From positions 1 through 64,000 of the forward strand of contig CAYXGE010000001.1 in assembly GCA_964464435.1 (NCBI GenBank): 64,000 nucleotides of DNA, read 5' to 3'. Numbering within the stretch: the stretch's first letter is position 1; each line of letters opens with the position of its first letter. A program made the position numbers and the translations under genes. The notes under the pieces were generated by a model, which made no database searches, had not been told where the DNA came from, and saw nothing but the letters and a program-made list of their open reading frames with translations. Below are positions 36,911-45,927 of this stretch, in pieces. Origin of the DNA: CAYXGE01 sp964464435. Lineage in GTDB: Bacteria; Pseudomonadota; Gammaproteobacteria; Burkholderiales; Methylophilaceae.

Positions 36911-38139
36911 TAACTTCTGTAATCCGCATTAATTTTCACGTAATCATATGAAAAATCGCAAGTCCAAATGGTCACATCAGCATTGCCTCTTGCCAGCTCA
37001 ACACGCACTAAAATCTCAGCTTCTTTCATAATCGCAGCACCTTGCTCTTCTTTGTAAGCATGGGCTCTGCCGCCATTTTCAGCCACCAGCACATCACCCA
37101 AATAGAGTTTAAGCGCATTAACATCTAAGTCTTGAATACCCGCATAGCCAATGGCAGCTAAAATTCTGCCTAGGTTTGGGTCAGAGGCAAAAAAGGCGGT
37201 TTTAATGAGTGGGGAATGGGCAATGGCATAAGCCACTTTACGGCATTCAGCTTCATCTTTTCCGCCTTGTACTGTTACTGTCATAAATTTGGTTGCGCCC
37301 TCGCCATCGCGCACAATGGCTTGCGCTAGCAATATAGCAATTTCGGTGAGCGCATCACGCATGACTACAAAATCAGCACTATCCGCTGTAATTTCTGCAT
37401 TCTCCGCTTGACCAGTCGCCATCATAATCAACGAGTCATTGGTGGAGGTATCGCCATCCACAGTAATACAGTTAAATGAGCGATTTACCGCATAGTGAAT
37501 GATATTTTCAAGCGCCGACTGGCTAATGGCCGCATCAGTTGCCACGTAGCCCAGCATGGTCGCCATATTGGGGTGTATCATGCCTGAGCCTTTTGAAATA
37601 CCCGTGATGGTGACTGTTTTACCCGACAATTGAATTTGTTTTGAATAACCTTTTGCCACAATGTCTGTGGTCATAATGGCTTCAGCTGCATTTAGCCAGT
37701 TATCAGCCTTTAAGTTGCTAATACATGCTGGCAAACCCGCAATCACCCTATCTACTGGTAGTGGCTCTAAAATCACCCCCGTTGAAAACGGTAGTACTTG
37801 CTCTGTTTCAATGCCCATTAAGTTTGCCAATGCTTGGCAAGTTTGACCAGCACGTTGCAAGCCTTCTTCACCTGTACCTGCATTGGCATTGCCCGTATTC
37901 ACCACCAAAGCGCGTATTTCTTTGCCAGACGCTAAATGTTGCTTACATAGTGTCACTGGTGCTGCGCAAAAGCGATTTTGCGTAAACACGCCGGCAACAC
38001 GGCTGCCCGAAGCAAGTTGAATGACCAGCATATCTTTACGATTGGGTTTACGAATATGCGCCTGTGCGTAACCTAATGTCACACCCTTAACAGGCAATAA
38101 ACTACTGGTTTCCGGTTTAGACAAATTAACTGGCATCAC
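36910..38139 (-). CDS. argJ: Bifunctional ornithine acetyltransferase / N-acetylglutamate synthase
   Basis: A 409-residue Ntn-type enzyme of arginine synthesis that recycles the acetyl group from N-acetylornithine to glutamate. The autocleavage site is visible in [19 protein letters not shown], with Thr194 as the new N-terminal nucleophile. Upstream [16 protein letters not shown] and downstream [18 protein letters not shown] are conserved. The start is GTG at 38139 or ATG at 38136. It is divergent from the pilB-like gene with 113 bases between. Confidence 0.95.
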   Translation of the reverse strand: MMPVNLSKPETSSLLPVKGVTLGYAQAHIRKPNRKDMLVIQLASGSRVAGVFTQNRFCAAPVTLCKQHLASGKEIRALVVNTGNANAGTGEEGLQRAGQTCQALANLMGIETEQVLPFSTGVILEPLPVDRVIAGLPACISNLKADNWLNAAEAIMTTDIVAKGYSKQIQLSGKTVTITGISKGSGMIHPNMATMLGYVATDAAISQSALENIIHYAVNRSFNCITVDGDTSTNDSLIMMATGQAENAEITADSADFVVMRDALTEIAILLAQAIVRDGEGATKFMTVTVQGGKDEAECRKVAYAIAHSPLIKTAFFASDPNLGRILAAIGYAGIQDLDVNALKLYLGDVLVAENGGRAHAYKEEQGAAIMKEAEILVRVELARGNADVTIWTCDFSYDYVKINADYRS

Positions 38140-38252
38140 TTAACCTTTTAACACTATAAGAAACCCTAATTCTAACGCATTCAATTCAAAATCATGTAGA
38201 CTTTAAACTATGTGATAGCGCTAACATTTAAAATAATACTGGGATACTTTGC

Positions 38253-40634
38253 ATGGCCGCTCAACCAACTTTAGCAAGTCAAGAAAACCCTGTTGCAGAA
38301 ATTAGCACCAAGCTTGCGTTTAGCAAAAAACTGCAGGCGGTGACGAATAAAATTCATGCTACGCGAAATATTGATGAAATTATTTTAGAAGTGAGCCAGG
38401 ACATCTGCACTTTATTTGAGGCCGAGCGCATTACCATTTACGCTACGAGTGAAGACCAACAATCGATTGTTTCAAAAGTAAAAACTGGGCTTAACGAGTT
38501 CAAAGAGTTAAAACTGCCGATTAATGCACAAAGCATTGCAGGCTTTGTCGCACTGAATAAAACCATACTCAATATTGCTGATGTGTATGACGATGCGGAG
38601 CTCAAAAAACATAGTGCTGAGATTCGTTTTTTAAAAGAAGTCGATAAAAAAACGGGCTTTAGAACCAAGCAGATGTTGGTGTTTCCGATTATTAGCGCGG
38701 ATGACCATAAGTTGATGGGCGTTGCACAAATTATTAATGCCTTGTCTGGCCTGCCTTTCCCTAAAATGTTAGAAGAGGGGGTGGTCGACCTATCTAAAAC
38801 CTTAGCCATTGCCTTTAATCAACGTCAGCCAGTCATGGCTACTGTAAAAACTAAGTTTGATCAACTCGTGGTAGACGGTGTGATTTCAATGGATGAACTT
38901 GCCCTCGCGCAACGTGCCGCACGCAAGAAAAATATGAGTCTTGAAGACGCCCTAATACACGATTTTCAGGTATCTCCTGAACACATCGGACACTCGCTTT
39001 CAGTTTTTTTTAATGTACCTTATGAGCCATTTAAACCAGAAAGAATTAAGCCAGCTGATTTAATTAAAAGTTTAAAACAAGATTACGTCATCAGTAACGG
39101 TTGGCTACCCATTGACGAAAGCAGAGAGGATGGCCTAGTTGTCATCACCAGCGACCCTGAGAAAATTAAAACTAGCCGCATTGTTAGCCAGATTTTTCCC
39201 AAACACGCAAAAATTAGTTACCGCGTGTGCTTGCAAAAAGACTTTATTAACACAGTCAACCAGTTTTACGGCGCCACCAGCGGTATGGGGGAAATTGGCG
39301 ATATCTTATCCACCATGGACGATGAAGATGCCTTGAGTAACAGCAACGTTAGCGAGGATGAAGTCTCAGCATCAGCTGATAACGAGTTGGTAAAACTGGT
39401 GAATAAAATCATTGTCGATGCCTACAATCAAGGGGCTTCTGATATTCATATTGAGCCATACCCAGAAAAAGGCAAAACGGAAATTCGTTTTCGTAAAGAT
39501 GGTACCTTGGTTAACTATATTGAAGTGCCGCCTAGTTACAGAAACTCGCTCATTGCACGCATTAAAATTATGTGTGATTTGGATATTTCTGAGCGCAGAA
39601 AACCACAAGATGGCAAAATTAAATTTAAGAAATTTGGCCCTCTAGATATTGAGTTGCGCGTTGCTACCGTGCCAACCGCAGGCGGTGTAGAGGATGTGGT
39701 CATGCGTATTTTGGCAGGTGGCAAACCTATCCCACTAGAAAAGCTTGGGCTTTCAAATCATAACTTCAATAAACTTAAAGAATTAGTAGCCAAGCCCTAC
39801 GGTCTATTTTTCGTGTGCGGTCCAACTGGCTCTGGTAAAACTACCACGTTACATTCTGCACTAGGCTATATTAATACCCCAGAAACCAAAATATGGACCG
39901 CTGAAGACCCTGTAGAAATTACGCAAAAAGGCTTGCGCCAAGTACAAGTGAACAAAAAAGCAGGGTTAGATTTTGCTACCGTCATGAAAGCTTTTTTACG
40001 TGCCGACCCTGATGTGATTATGGTGGGTGAAATGCGCGATAAAGAAACGGTCTCTACAGGTATTGAAGCCTCACTCACTGGTCACTTGGTATTTGCTACC
40101 TTACATACTAATAGTGCACCTGAATCGATTGTACGTCTTCTGGATATGGGTATGGATCCATTTAACTTCTCTGATGCCTTGCTTGGCATTTTGGCACAAC
40201 GTCTTGCCAAACGGCTATGTGATTGCAAAAAACCCTACACGCCAACGCCTGAAGAAATCAAAGCGATGCTCAATGAGTATTGCCTTGAGTTACAAAATAC
40301 CTCTAGCTGGAAAAAAGACCCTGAGGGGAGCTTTAAAGCGGTATATCAACAATGGCTCAAAAGCTTTGGCGATAGTAAAGGACAAATTACACTCCACAAA
40401 GCAACTGGGTGTGAAAAATGTAGCAACACAGGTTACAAAGGGCGCGTTGGCTTACATGAGCTACTTGAAGGTACCGATGCAATTAAGAAAAACATTCAAG
40501 AACATGCCCGCGTGGCTGAAATGTTTGCCACTGCACTTGAGGATGGGATGCGCACGCTCAAGCAAGACGGTATTGAGAAAGTGTTGCAAGGCATTACCGA
40601 CATGAAGCAAGTTCGTGCTGTCTGCATTAAATAG
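38253..40634 (+). CDS. PilB/GspE-type secretion ATPase with N-terminal GAF domain
   Basis: A 793-residue AAA+ assembly ATPase. Residues about 15-190 form a GAF domain (RNIDEIILEVSQDICTLFEA ... KQMLVFPIISADDHKLMGVA). Residues about 195-320 are a MshEN/T2SSE_N region, and about 370-790 the T2SSE ATPase. Walker A is GPTGSGKTTTL (523-533), with the Asp box DPVEI, Walker B MVGEMRD and the His box ATLHTNSA. The zinc motif is unusual: C-x-C (LCDCKK) instead of C-x-x-C, then about 70 residues, then CEKC. It powers extension of a type IV pilus or type II-like system. No pilC or pilin gene is adjacent. Confidence 0.88.
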   Translation: MAAQPTLASQENPVAEISTKLAFSKKLQAVTNKIHATRNIDEIILEVSQDICTLFEAERITIYATSEDQQSIVSKVKTGLNEFKELKLPINAQSIAGFVALNKTILNIADVYDDAELKKHSAEIRFLKEVDKKTGFRTKQMLVFPIISADDHKLMGVAQIINALSGLPFPKMLEEGVVDLSKTLAIAFNQRQPVMATVKTKFDQLVVDGVISMDELALAQRAARKKNMSLEDALIHDFQVSPEHIGHSLSVFFNVPYEPFKPERIKPADLIKSLKQDYVISNGWLPIDESREDGLVVITSDPEKIKTSRIVSQIFPKHAKISYRVCLQKDFINTVNQFYGATSGMGEIGDILSTMDDEDALSNSNVSEDEVSASADNELVKLVNKIIVDAYNQGASDIHIEPYPEKGKTEIRFRKDGTLVNYIEVPPSYRNSLIARIKIMCDLDISERRKPQDGKIKFKKFGPLDIELRVATVPTAGGVEDVVMRILAGGKPIPLEKLGLSNHNFNKLKELVAKPYGLFFVCGPTGSGKTTTLHSALGYINTPETKIWTAEDPVEITQKGLRQVQVNKKAGLDFATVMKAFLRADPDVIMVGEMRDKETVSTGIEASLTGHLVFATLHTNSAPESIVRLLDMGMDPFNFSDALLGILAQRLAKRLCDCKKPYTPTPEEIKAMLNEYCLELQNTSSWKKDPEGSFKAVYQQWLKSFGDSKGQITLHKATGCEKCSNTGYKGRVGLHELLEGTDAIKKNIQEHARVAEMFATALEDGMRTLKQDGIEKVLQGITDMKQVRAVCIK

Positions 40635-40642
40635 CCAATAGC

Positions 40643-40864
40643 ATGCAAGGTACTATTTTTGGGCTCACTGAGGCGCAAATTGCAGACTTAGGCATGAGCT
40701 ATGGCGTGCCATTTTTTATGCTATTTATGGTGTTTATAGTCGGGCATTTGGCCTGGAAATCCAAAGCGGGGAAATTTGGTACCTTTGTGCTGTTTCTTGC
40801 GTTATGCTTTGGTTTAATCGGCTTTATTGCCAAATATATTATTCAACACAATATGGGCATATAA
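40643..40864 (+). CDS. DUF2788 two-helix membrane protein
   Basis: A 73-residue inner-membrane protein with two helices (about 19-36 and 46-66) and the family pattern EAQIADLGMSYGVPFFMLFM. The function is unknown. It starts 8 bases after the GAF-PilB gene and is probably co-transcribed with it. An overlapping long ORF in the other frame of pilB is only a shadow. Confidence 0.85.
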   Translation: MQGTIFGLTEAQIADLGMSYGVPFFMLFMVFIVGHLAWKSKAGKFGTFVLFLALCFGLIGFIAKYIIQHNMGI

Positions 40865-40883
40865 AAAAGCCCTTTGTCAGGGT
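40861..40883 (-). terminator. Probable terminator of the secA-DUF1289 transcript
   Basis: On the minus strand: ACCCT, loop GACAA, AGGGC, then six T. The stem is short (4-5 bp), but the T run is clear and the position, 19 bases after the last minus-strand stop, fits. Confidence 0.6.
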
Positions 40884-40901
40884 TAATACTTAAATTGGTA
40901 T

Positions 40902-41252
40902 TTATTGATTTGCTTGGCGTAATTGAAAATAAGTGTCGTACACAACCTTAGCTAACAATTCATCTGGTTTTGCTTGGCATTGCGTCAACACCATAGCGGT
41001 AATTTTTTCAGGAAACAAAGTGCTGCCAGTTGTCACATCACCAATCTTAGAACGTGCGCCATAGGCAACATTAGCCCCAGAAAAATAGCCCTGCACCCAG
41101 TTTGAAAACGCCTCTGTCGATAGCGATTGATCGCTTAATGCTTGGCCAATTTGCCTACAAGTTTGCTTACCAATCCCAGAAACATAACCATCAGCGGCTT
41201 TTGTGTTAGTAAAAGCCACCATCAGCAATACTATTATCACGTATTTATTCAA
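40902..41252 (-). CDS. Small secreted protein of unknown function
   Basis: A 116-residue protein with a signal peptide (about 1-19, cleavage after TKA). The mature part has one early and one late Cys (KQTCRQIG and TQCQAKPD) likely forming a disulfide, and the pattern FSNWVQGYFSGANVAYG. This resembles small periplasmic proteins of the HdeA or Rap1a/Tai type in general layout, without firm identity. The gene overlaps the DUF1289 gene by 8 bases and ends the minus-strand group that begins at the M23 peptidase. Confidence 0.7.
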   Translation of the reverse strand: MNKYVIIVLLMVAFTNTKAADGYVSGIGKQTCRQIGQALSDQSLSTEAFSNWVQGYFSGANVAYGARSKIGDVTTGSTLFPEKITAMVLTQCQAKPDELLAKVVYDTYFQLRQANQ

Positions 41253-41427
41253 AAGCGGCTTCTTGTCTTTGATCTAAGGTTTTCATGACGCTATCGCGTT
41301 CACCATCTGTCATGTTCCACCATTCTCTAATTTCATCAATGGTGCGAAAACAGCCTAAACATTGACCTGTTTCCTCATTCATTTGGCATACGCCGATACA
41401 AGGGGACTTGATTTCTTCGATGCTCAT
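41245..41427 (-). CDS. DUF1289 small cysteine protein
   Basis: A 60-residue cytosolic protein with four conserved cysteines (PCIGVCQMNEETGQCLGCFR), which suggests a metal or iron-sulfur site, followed by TIDEIREWWNMTDGERDSVM, the helical DUF1289 signature. It starts 6 bases after the secA stop. The function is unknown. Confidence 0.9.
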   Translation of the reverse strand: MSIEEIKSPCIGVCQMNEETGQCLGCFRTIDEIREWWNMTDGERDSVMKTLDQRQEAAFE

Positions 41428-41433
41428 GATGTC

Positions 41434-44133
41434 TTAACTCAACTTACCATGGCATTGTTTATATTTTTTGCCTGAACCACAAGGGCAAGGATCATTTCTG
41501 CCTACTTTTACGCCTTCAGGAATTGCCAAACTTTCGTCTTCTGGTGCGTCTTCTTCACCAAAGTTAGCATGCTGATATTGAATATTTTCAAGCTCTGTTG
41601 GTTTATCAACCGCTTGTACGTCTTCTTCATCTCGCACTTGAACCAGCATGGTAATTCGCGTGACATCTTGTTTAACTGTATTAAGCAAACCTTCAAACAA
41701 TTCAAACGCTTCACGCTTGTATTCTTGTTTAGGATTCTTTTGCGCATATGAACGTAAATGGATGCCTTGACGTAAATGGTCCAAAGCTGCCAAGTGCTCA
41801 CGCCAATGGTTATCAAGGTGTTGCAGCATCACTGCACGCTCAAAATGTCGTAGATTTTCAGCCCCTGCTTGAGCTTCTTTTTCTGTATAACGTTTATTTG
41901 CTTCATCTACAATCCGCTCACGTAAGGTTTCCTCATGCAAATCTGGGTTGTCTTCCAGCATTTTTTGCAGTGGCATTTCAATACCTAAATCGGCTTTTAG
42001 CATGGTTTCTAAGCCCGCTACATCCCACTGCTCTTCTACACTTCCTGGCGGAATATGCGATGCAAACAAGCTATTGATGACGTCTTCACGCATGGCTGCA
42101 ATGGTGTCGGCAACATCTGTGGCTTCTAGCAGTTCATTACGTTGTTGGTAAATGACTTTACGTTGGTCATTCGCCACGTCATCAAACTCTAGTAGTTGTT
42201 TACGAATATCAAAGTTACGACCCTCTACCTTGCGTTGCGCATTTTCAATAGCACGCGTTACCCAAGGATGCTCAATAGCCTCACCCTCTGGCATATTGAG
42301 TTTTTCCATAATGGCAGAAACGCGGTCTGAGGCAAAAATACGTAACAATTGATCTTCTAGCGATAGATAAAAGCGGCTTGAGCCAGGGTCACCCTGACGT
42401 CCAGCACGGCCACGCAATTGATTATCTACACGGCGTGATTCATGACGTTCTGTACCAATAATATGCAAGCCACCTGCCGCCAATACTGCATCATGGCGTT
42501 GTTGCCACTCGGCTTTAATGCTGGCAATCTTAGTTTCTTTTTCTGCATCAGTTAAAGCTGTATCTGCGTGAACCGCCGCAATATCTGGCTCAGGATTACC
42601 CCCCAGTACAATATCGGTACCACGACCCGCCATATTAGTAGCAATAGTGATGACACTTGGCCTACCCGCTTGCACAATTATATGCGCTTCACGCTCGTGC
42701 TGTTTTGCGTTTAATACCTGATGTTCTAGCTTTGCCTGCGTGAGCAGTTTTGAAACCAATTCTGAACTTTCGATTGAGGTCGTACCCACCAGCACAGGCT
42801 GTCCTCGCTTAGTACAGTCTTGAATATCTTCAATCACCGCATTAAAGCGCTCCGCAGAGGTACGGTATACTTTGTCCATATGGTCTTTACGTTGCATAGG
42901 ACGATGGGTAGGGATGACGACGGTCTCCAAACCATAAATTTGGTTAAACTCATAGGCTTCCGTATCTGCTGTGCCTGTCATGCCTGACAGCTTTTTATAC
43001 ATTCGGAAGTAATTTTGGAAAGTAATTGAGGCCAGTGTTTGGTTTTCTTTTTGAATTGCCACTCCCTCTTTGGCCTCAACCGCTTGATGCAAACCATCAG
43101 ACCATCGTCTGCCTGGCATCATACGACCCGTAAACTCATCCACAATCACAATCTCACCATCACGCACCACATAATGTTGGTCGCGATGGAACAGGTTTTG
43201 TGCTCTTAAAGACGCATGAAGATGGTGAACCAACGTGATACTTGCCGCTTCATATAAACTTGCACCTTCACTTAACAAACCTGCTTCTGTTAGTAAGTTT
43301 TCAGCATGCTCATGTCCTGCTTCAGAAAGTACCACTTGATGCGATTTTTCATCCACCCAAAAATCGCCTTCACCTTCTTCTTCTTTTTGACGCACTAACT
43401 TTTTCGCCACTTGATTAATCTGACCATATAAGTCAATGCTGTCATCGGCTTGTCCAGAGATAATTAATGGGGTACGGGCCTCATCAATTAAAATGGAGTC
43501 AACTTCATCTACAAGCGCATAACTTAAGCCACGTTGCACGCGCTCTTCTGCGCGATACACCATGTTGTCACGTAAGTAATCAAAACCAAACTCGTTATTA
43601 GTACCGTAAGTAATATCAGCAGCATAGGCCTGTTGCTTAGCATCATGTTGCATCTGGGAGAGATTAATACCTACACTTAAACCCAAAAAGTTATACAGCT
43701 TAGCCATCCACTCCGCGTCACGCTTAGCTAGGTAATCGTTCACGGTAATCACATGTACGCCTTGTCCGGTCAGCGCATTTAAGTATGCAGGCAAAGTCGC
43801 CACCAAAGTTTTACCTTCACCAGTGCGCATTTCAGCAATTTTGCCTGCATTCAGCACCATGCCACCAATCAACTGCACATCAAAGTGACGCATACCCAAA
43901 GCACGTTTACCACCTTCACGTACTACTGCAAAGGCTTCTGGCAATAACTGCTCTAGTGTTTCACCTTGTTGAAAACGTGCTTTAAACGCTTCAGTTTTTT
44001 CACGCAACTGCGCATCTGTTAACGCTTGCATGGCTGGCTCTAACGCATTAATCGCTTTTACCTTTTGCGTATATTGCTTCACTAGCCTGTCGTTACGACT
44101 GCCAAATAGTTTCTTAAATACTGTGGATAACAT
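41434..44133 (-). CDS. secA: Protein translocase ATPase SecA
   Basis: An 899-residue motor of the Sec export pathway. The Walker A motif is [17 protein letters not shown], the DEAD box [20 protein letters not shown], and the second nucleotide-binding fold [19 protein letters not shown] with the motif [20 protein letters not shown]. The C-terminal zinc motif [14 protein letters not shown] is complete and binds SecB or phospholipid. The length is usual. It lies between an M23 peptidase gene and DUF1289 and is opposite dciA, an arrangement common in betaproteobacteria. Confidence 0.98.
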   Translation of the reverse strand: MLSTVFKKLFGSRNDRLVKQYTQKVKAINALEPAMQALTDAQLREKTEAFKARFQQGETLEQLLPEAFAVVREGGKRALGMRHFDVQLIGGMVLNAGKIAEMRTGEGKTLVATLPAYLNALTGQGVHVITVNDYLAKRDAEWMAKLYNFLGLSVGINLSQMQHDAKQQAYAADITYGTNNEFGFDYLRDNMVYRAEERVQRGLSYALVDEVDSILIDEARTPLIISGQADDSIDLYGQINQVAKKLVRQKEEEGEGDFWVDEKSHQVVLSEAGHEHAENLLTEAGLLSEGASLYEAASITLVHHLHASLRAQNLFHRDQHYVVRDGEIVIVDEFTGRMMPGRRWSDGLHQAVEAKEGVAIQKENQTLASITFQNYFRMYKKLSGMTGTADTEAYEFNQIYGLETVVIPTHRPMQRKDHMDKVYRTSAERFNAVIEDIQDCTKRGQPVLVGTTSIESSELVSKLLTQAKLEHQVLNAKQHEREAHIIVQAGRPSVITIATNMAGRGTDIVLGGNPEPDIAAVHADTALTDAEKETKIASIKAEWQQRHDAVLAAGGLHIIGTERHESRRVDNQLRGRAGRQGDPGSSRFYLSLEDQLLRIFASDRVSAIMEKLNMPEGEAIEHPWVTRAIENAQRKVEGRNFDIRKQLLEFDDVANDQRKVIYQQRNELLEATDVADTIAAMREDVINSLFASHIPPGSVEEQWDVAGLETMLKADLGIEMPLQKMLEDNPDLHEETLRERIVDEANKRYTEKEAQAGAENLRHFERAVMLQHLDNHWREHLAALDHLRQGIHLRSYAQKNPKQEYKREAFELFEGLLNTVKQDVTRITMLVQVRDEEDVQAVDKPTELENIQYQHANFGEEDAPEDESLAIPEGVKVGRNDPCPCGSGKKYKQCHGKLS

Positions 44134-44230
44134 GAAATAACACCGACTTTCTGCGTATGCAGAACCTATAGAATAGTTGGGCTAGTAATACCAGCCCCAA
44201 GATTAAAGAATATTGTATGAATTAAAAACA

Positions 44231-45100
44231 TTACTGACTTGCCAAAAATTTTCTAGGGTCAAGTGGCGCACCCGCTCTACGAACTTCAAAGTGCAAATGA
44301 GGCCCTGTTGATCGCCCAGTACTACCTACCAGCGCTACAACTTGACCTTTTTTTACCACTTCACCTACCTTCACCACAATCTTTGATGCATGCGCGTAGC
44401 GTGTTTCAAAGCCATCACCATGATCAATTTTGACAAGTTTACCATAAGCCGCCGTCTGTTCGGCAGTAGTGACTACTCCTCCAGCAGCTGCATAAATTGG
44501 CGTGCCCGTATTGGCAGGAAAATCCAAGCCTTCATGAAACGCACTATGTCCAGAGAACGGGTCTACTCTCCAGCCAAAACTAGAGGAATTATAAGCGCCA
44601 TCTAGCGGGGTATAGTCTGGAATCATGCTTTTTTCCATACTTTTGTTAATGAGTTTCACTTCTAGCGCACTTAGATATTCAGTTTTTTCATCCAAAGCAC
44701 GGCTCAAAATATCAATTTGTTGCTGTAAGGTTTCTTGAGTAAACGGAGTAGCATTGACTTGCGGTCCGCCAGTATTAGGTGGTGGAAGTTGCGTATGGGA
44801 TTTTTGATTAGTATTTTTTGCAGGGTTTTCTCCAGCCAAAGTAGAAAGGCGTTTGCTTTGTGCATCTAACTGCATCATGCGAGCTTGAATTTCACCAAGT
44901 TGAATTGCCATAGCATCTAAATGTTTTTGCGGGAAATTTGCGCCTAAATTAAGCGGCGAACTCAATAGACGCTTAACCCCCTGTTGTTGCCCCTCACCCT
45001 GTGGCACAATAAGTAGCATGGTTACCAACACAGAAACTAAAGCAACAGCCAGCAAAACCCCTACGATATGCCATACCGTAAGTGTTTTGGCCTTAGCCAT
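44231..45100 (-). CDS. M23-family murein metallopeptidase
   Basis: A 289-residue membrane-anchored peptidase. One N-terminal transmembrane segment (about 8-30) is followed by a region with coiled-coil tendency and a Pro/Asn-rich linker. The C-terminal LytM domain has the zinc ligands in HEGLDFPANTGTPIYAAAGG and GPHLHFEVRRAG. It could be an active DD-endopeptidase, or an activator like NlpD/EnvC with the site kept. The ATG at 45100 is preferred over the upstream TTG at 45127. It is divergent from dciA and lies before secA, the conserved order. Confidence 0.9.
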   Translation of the reverse strand: MAKAKTLTVWHIVGVLLAVALVSVLVTMLLIVPQGEGQQQGVKRLLSSPLNLGANFPQKHLDAMAIQLGEIQARMMQLDAQSKRLSTLAGENPAKNTNQKSHTQLPPPNTGGPQVNATPFTQETLQQQIDILSRALDEKTEYLSALEVKLINKSMEKSMIPDYTPLDGAYNSSSFGWRVDPFSGHSAFHEGLDFPANTGTPIYAAAGGVVTTAEQTAAYGKLVKIDHGDGFETRYAHASKIVVKVGEVVKKGQVVALVGSTGRSTGPHLHFEVRRAGAPLDPRKFLASQ

Positions 45101-45163
45101 GGTGTTAGATACTAGAATAATATTCAAATCTACTAACCTAAAATTAATGGTTACTTTTTGACT

Positions 45164-45586
45164 ATGTTAAAGCTAAGCCAGTACTTTACAAACGATTGTG
45201 ATTTAGCCCACTTAACAAATCATACTCAACACATTTTAATCGCGCAAAAAGCATGGCAAAGCATTGCTCCTGCTGAGCTGAGAACGCATACACAAGCAGG
45301 CGAAGTACGACACAAGCGGCTCACTATATACTGTGATAATGGAGCGGTAGCTACTAAAATCAAGATGCAACTACCGACGTTGTTATCACAACTTCAAAAA
45401 CAAGGGCTAGAAGTTACTGCAATTCGCGTTGTTGTGCAAGTCAAATCTTACAAGATTGCAGTAAAAAAACCTCATAGAATCATTGATGAACAAGGTGCTG
45501 ACGCCCTAAAAAAACTAGCTGAGTCAATGACAGGTTCTGCACTTGGCGCGTCACTTGAACGCTTAGCAAGCCGAACAAACAAGTAA
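45164..45586 (+). CDS. DciA-like DUF721 protein
   Basis: A 140-residue protein of the DUF721 family. Members such as DciA load the replicative helicase DnaB in bacteria without DnaC. The core runs from IAQKAWQSIAPAELRTHTQA to TIYCDNGAVATKIKMQLPTL. The extended C-terminal tail (about 95-140) has no clear domain. The ATG at 45164 is the better start than TTG at 45158. The gene is divergent from the M23 peptidase and secA genes, with 63 bases between. Confidence 0.85.
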   Translation: MLKLSQYFTNDCDLAHLTNHTQHILIAQKAWQSIAPAELRTHTQAGEVRHKRLTIYCDNGAVATKIKMQLPTLLSQLQKQGLEVTAIRVVVQVKSYKIAVKKPHRIIDEQGADALKKLAESMTGSALGASLERLASRTNK

Positions 45587-45927
45587 TCCAAAAGAATTTT
45601 AATGGTTTATTTTAAAAAATAGATGATTTTGATTTACAGCGCACCAATTGCATAAGAACTGGTGTAAGATTCTTACAAGAAATTTTTTATTCACTGAACA
45701 ATCTTATTGATGCACAGTTTGAAGATTAAATTGTTTCTGTTAGATGTTGTTTAAGTTTTAGATGTTCTGATTTAAATGGTTTATGTTTTACATGAGTTCC
45801 TTAATAAGGGATGTAGAGTGAAGACGACCTAAAACAAGTGCTTTTAGAGCGCTATGTTTTCAGTATCTAAATATTATCGTCGTCCATTCGCCATCCTATT
45901 TCAATCTTTTTTGTAAGGGAGAAGTAG
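45587..45927 (+). promoter_or_regulatory. 341-bp AT-rich leader upstream of hppA with inverted repeats
   Basis: No gene is seen. It holds a perfect 7-bp inverted repeat TGTAAGA-T-TCTTACA (45663-45677), operator-like or a weak terminator of dciA since a T-rich tract follows, and a hairpin CTAAAA/TTTTAG (45829-45847) enclosed by GACGAC (45823-45828) and GTCGTC (45879-45884). The strong Shine-Dalgarno AAGGGAGAAG precedes hppA. A structured 5' untranslated region is possible. No known riboswitch class is recognised. Confidence 0.4.

Noticed and set aside
38237..38253. Sigma-54-like sequence before the GAF-PilB gene (GG...GC)
   Set aside because: The GG to GC spacing is two bases too short and the element ends at the start codon.
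40027..40605. 192-codon ORF in another frame of the GAF-PilB gene
   Set aside because: Entirely inside a gene with clear ATPase motifs; the product has no domain-like pattern.
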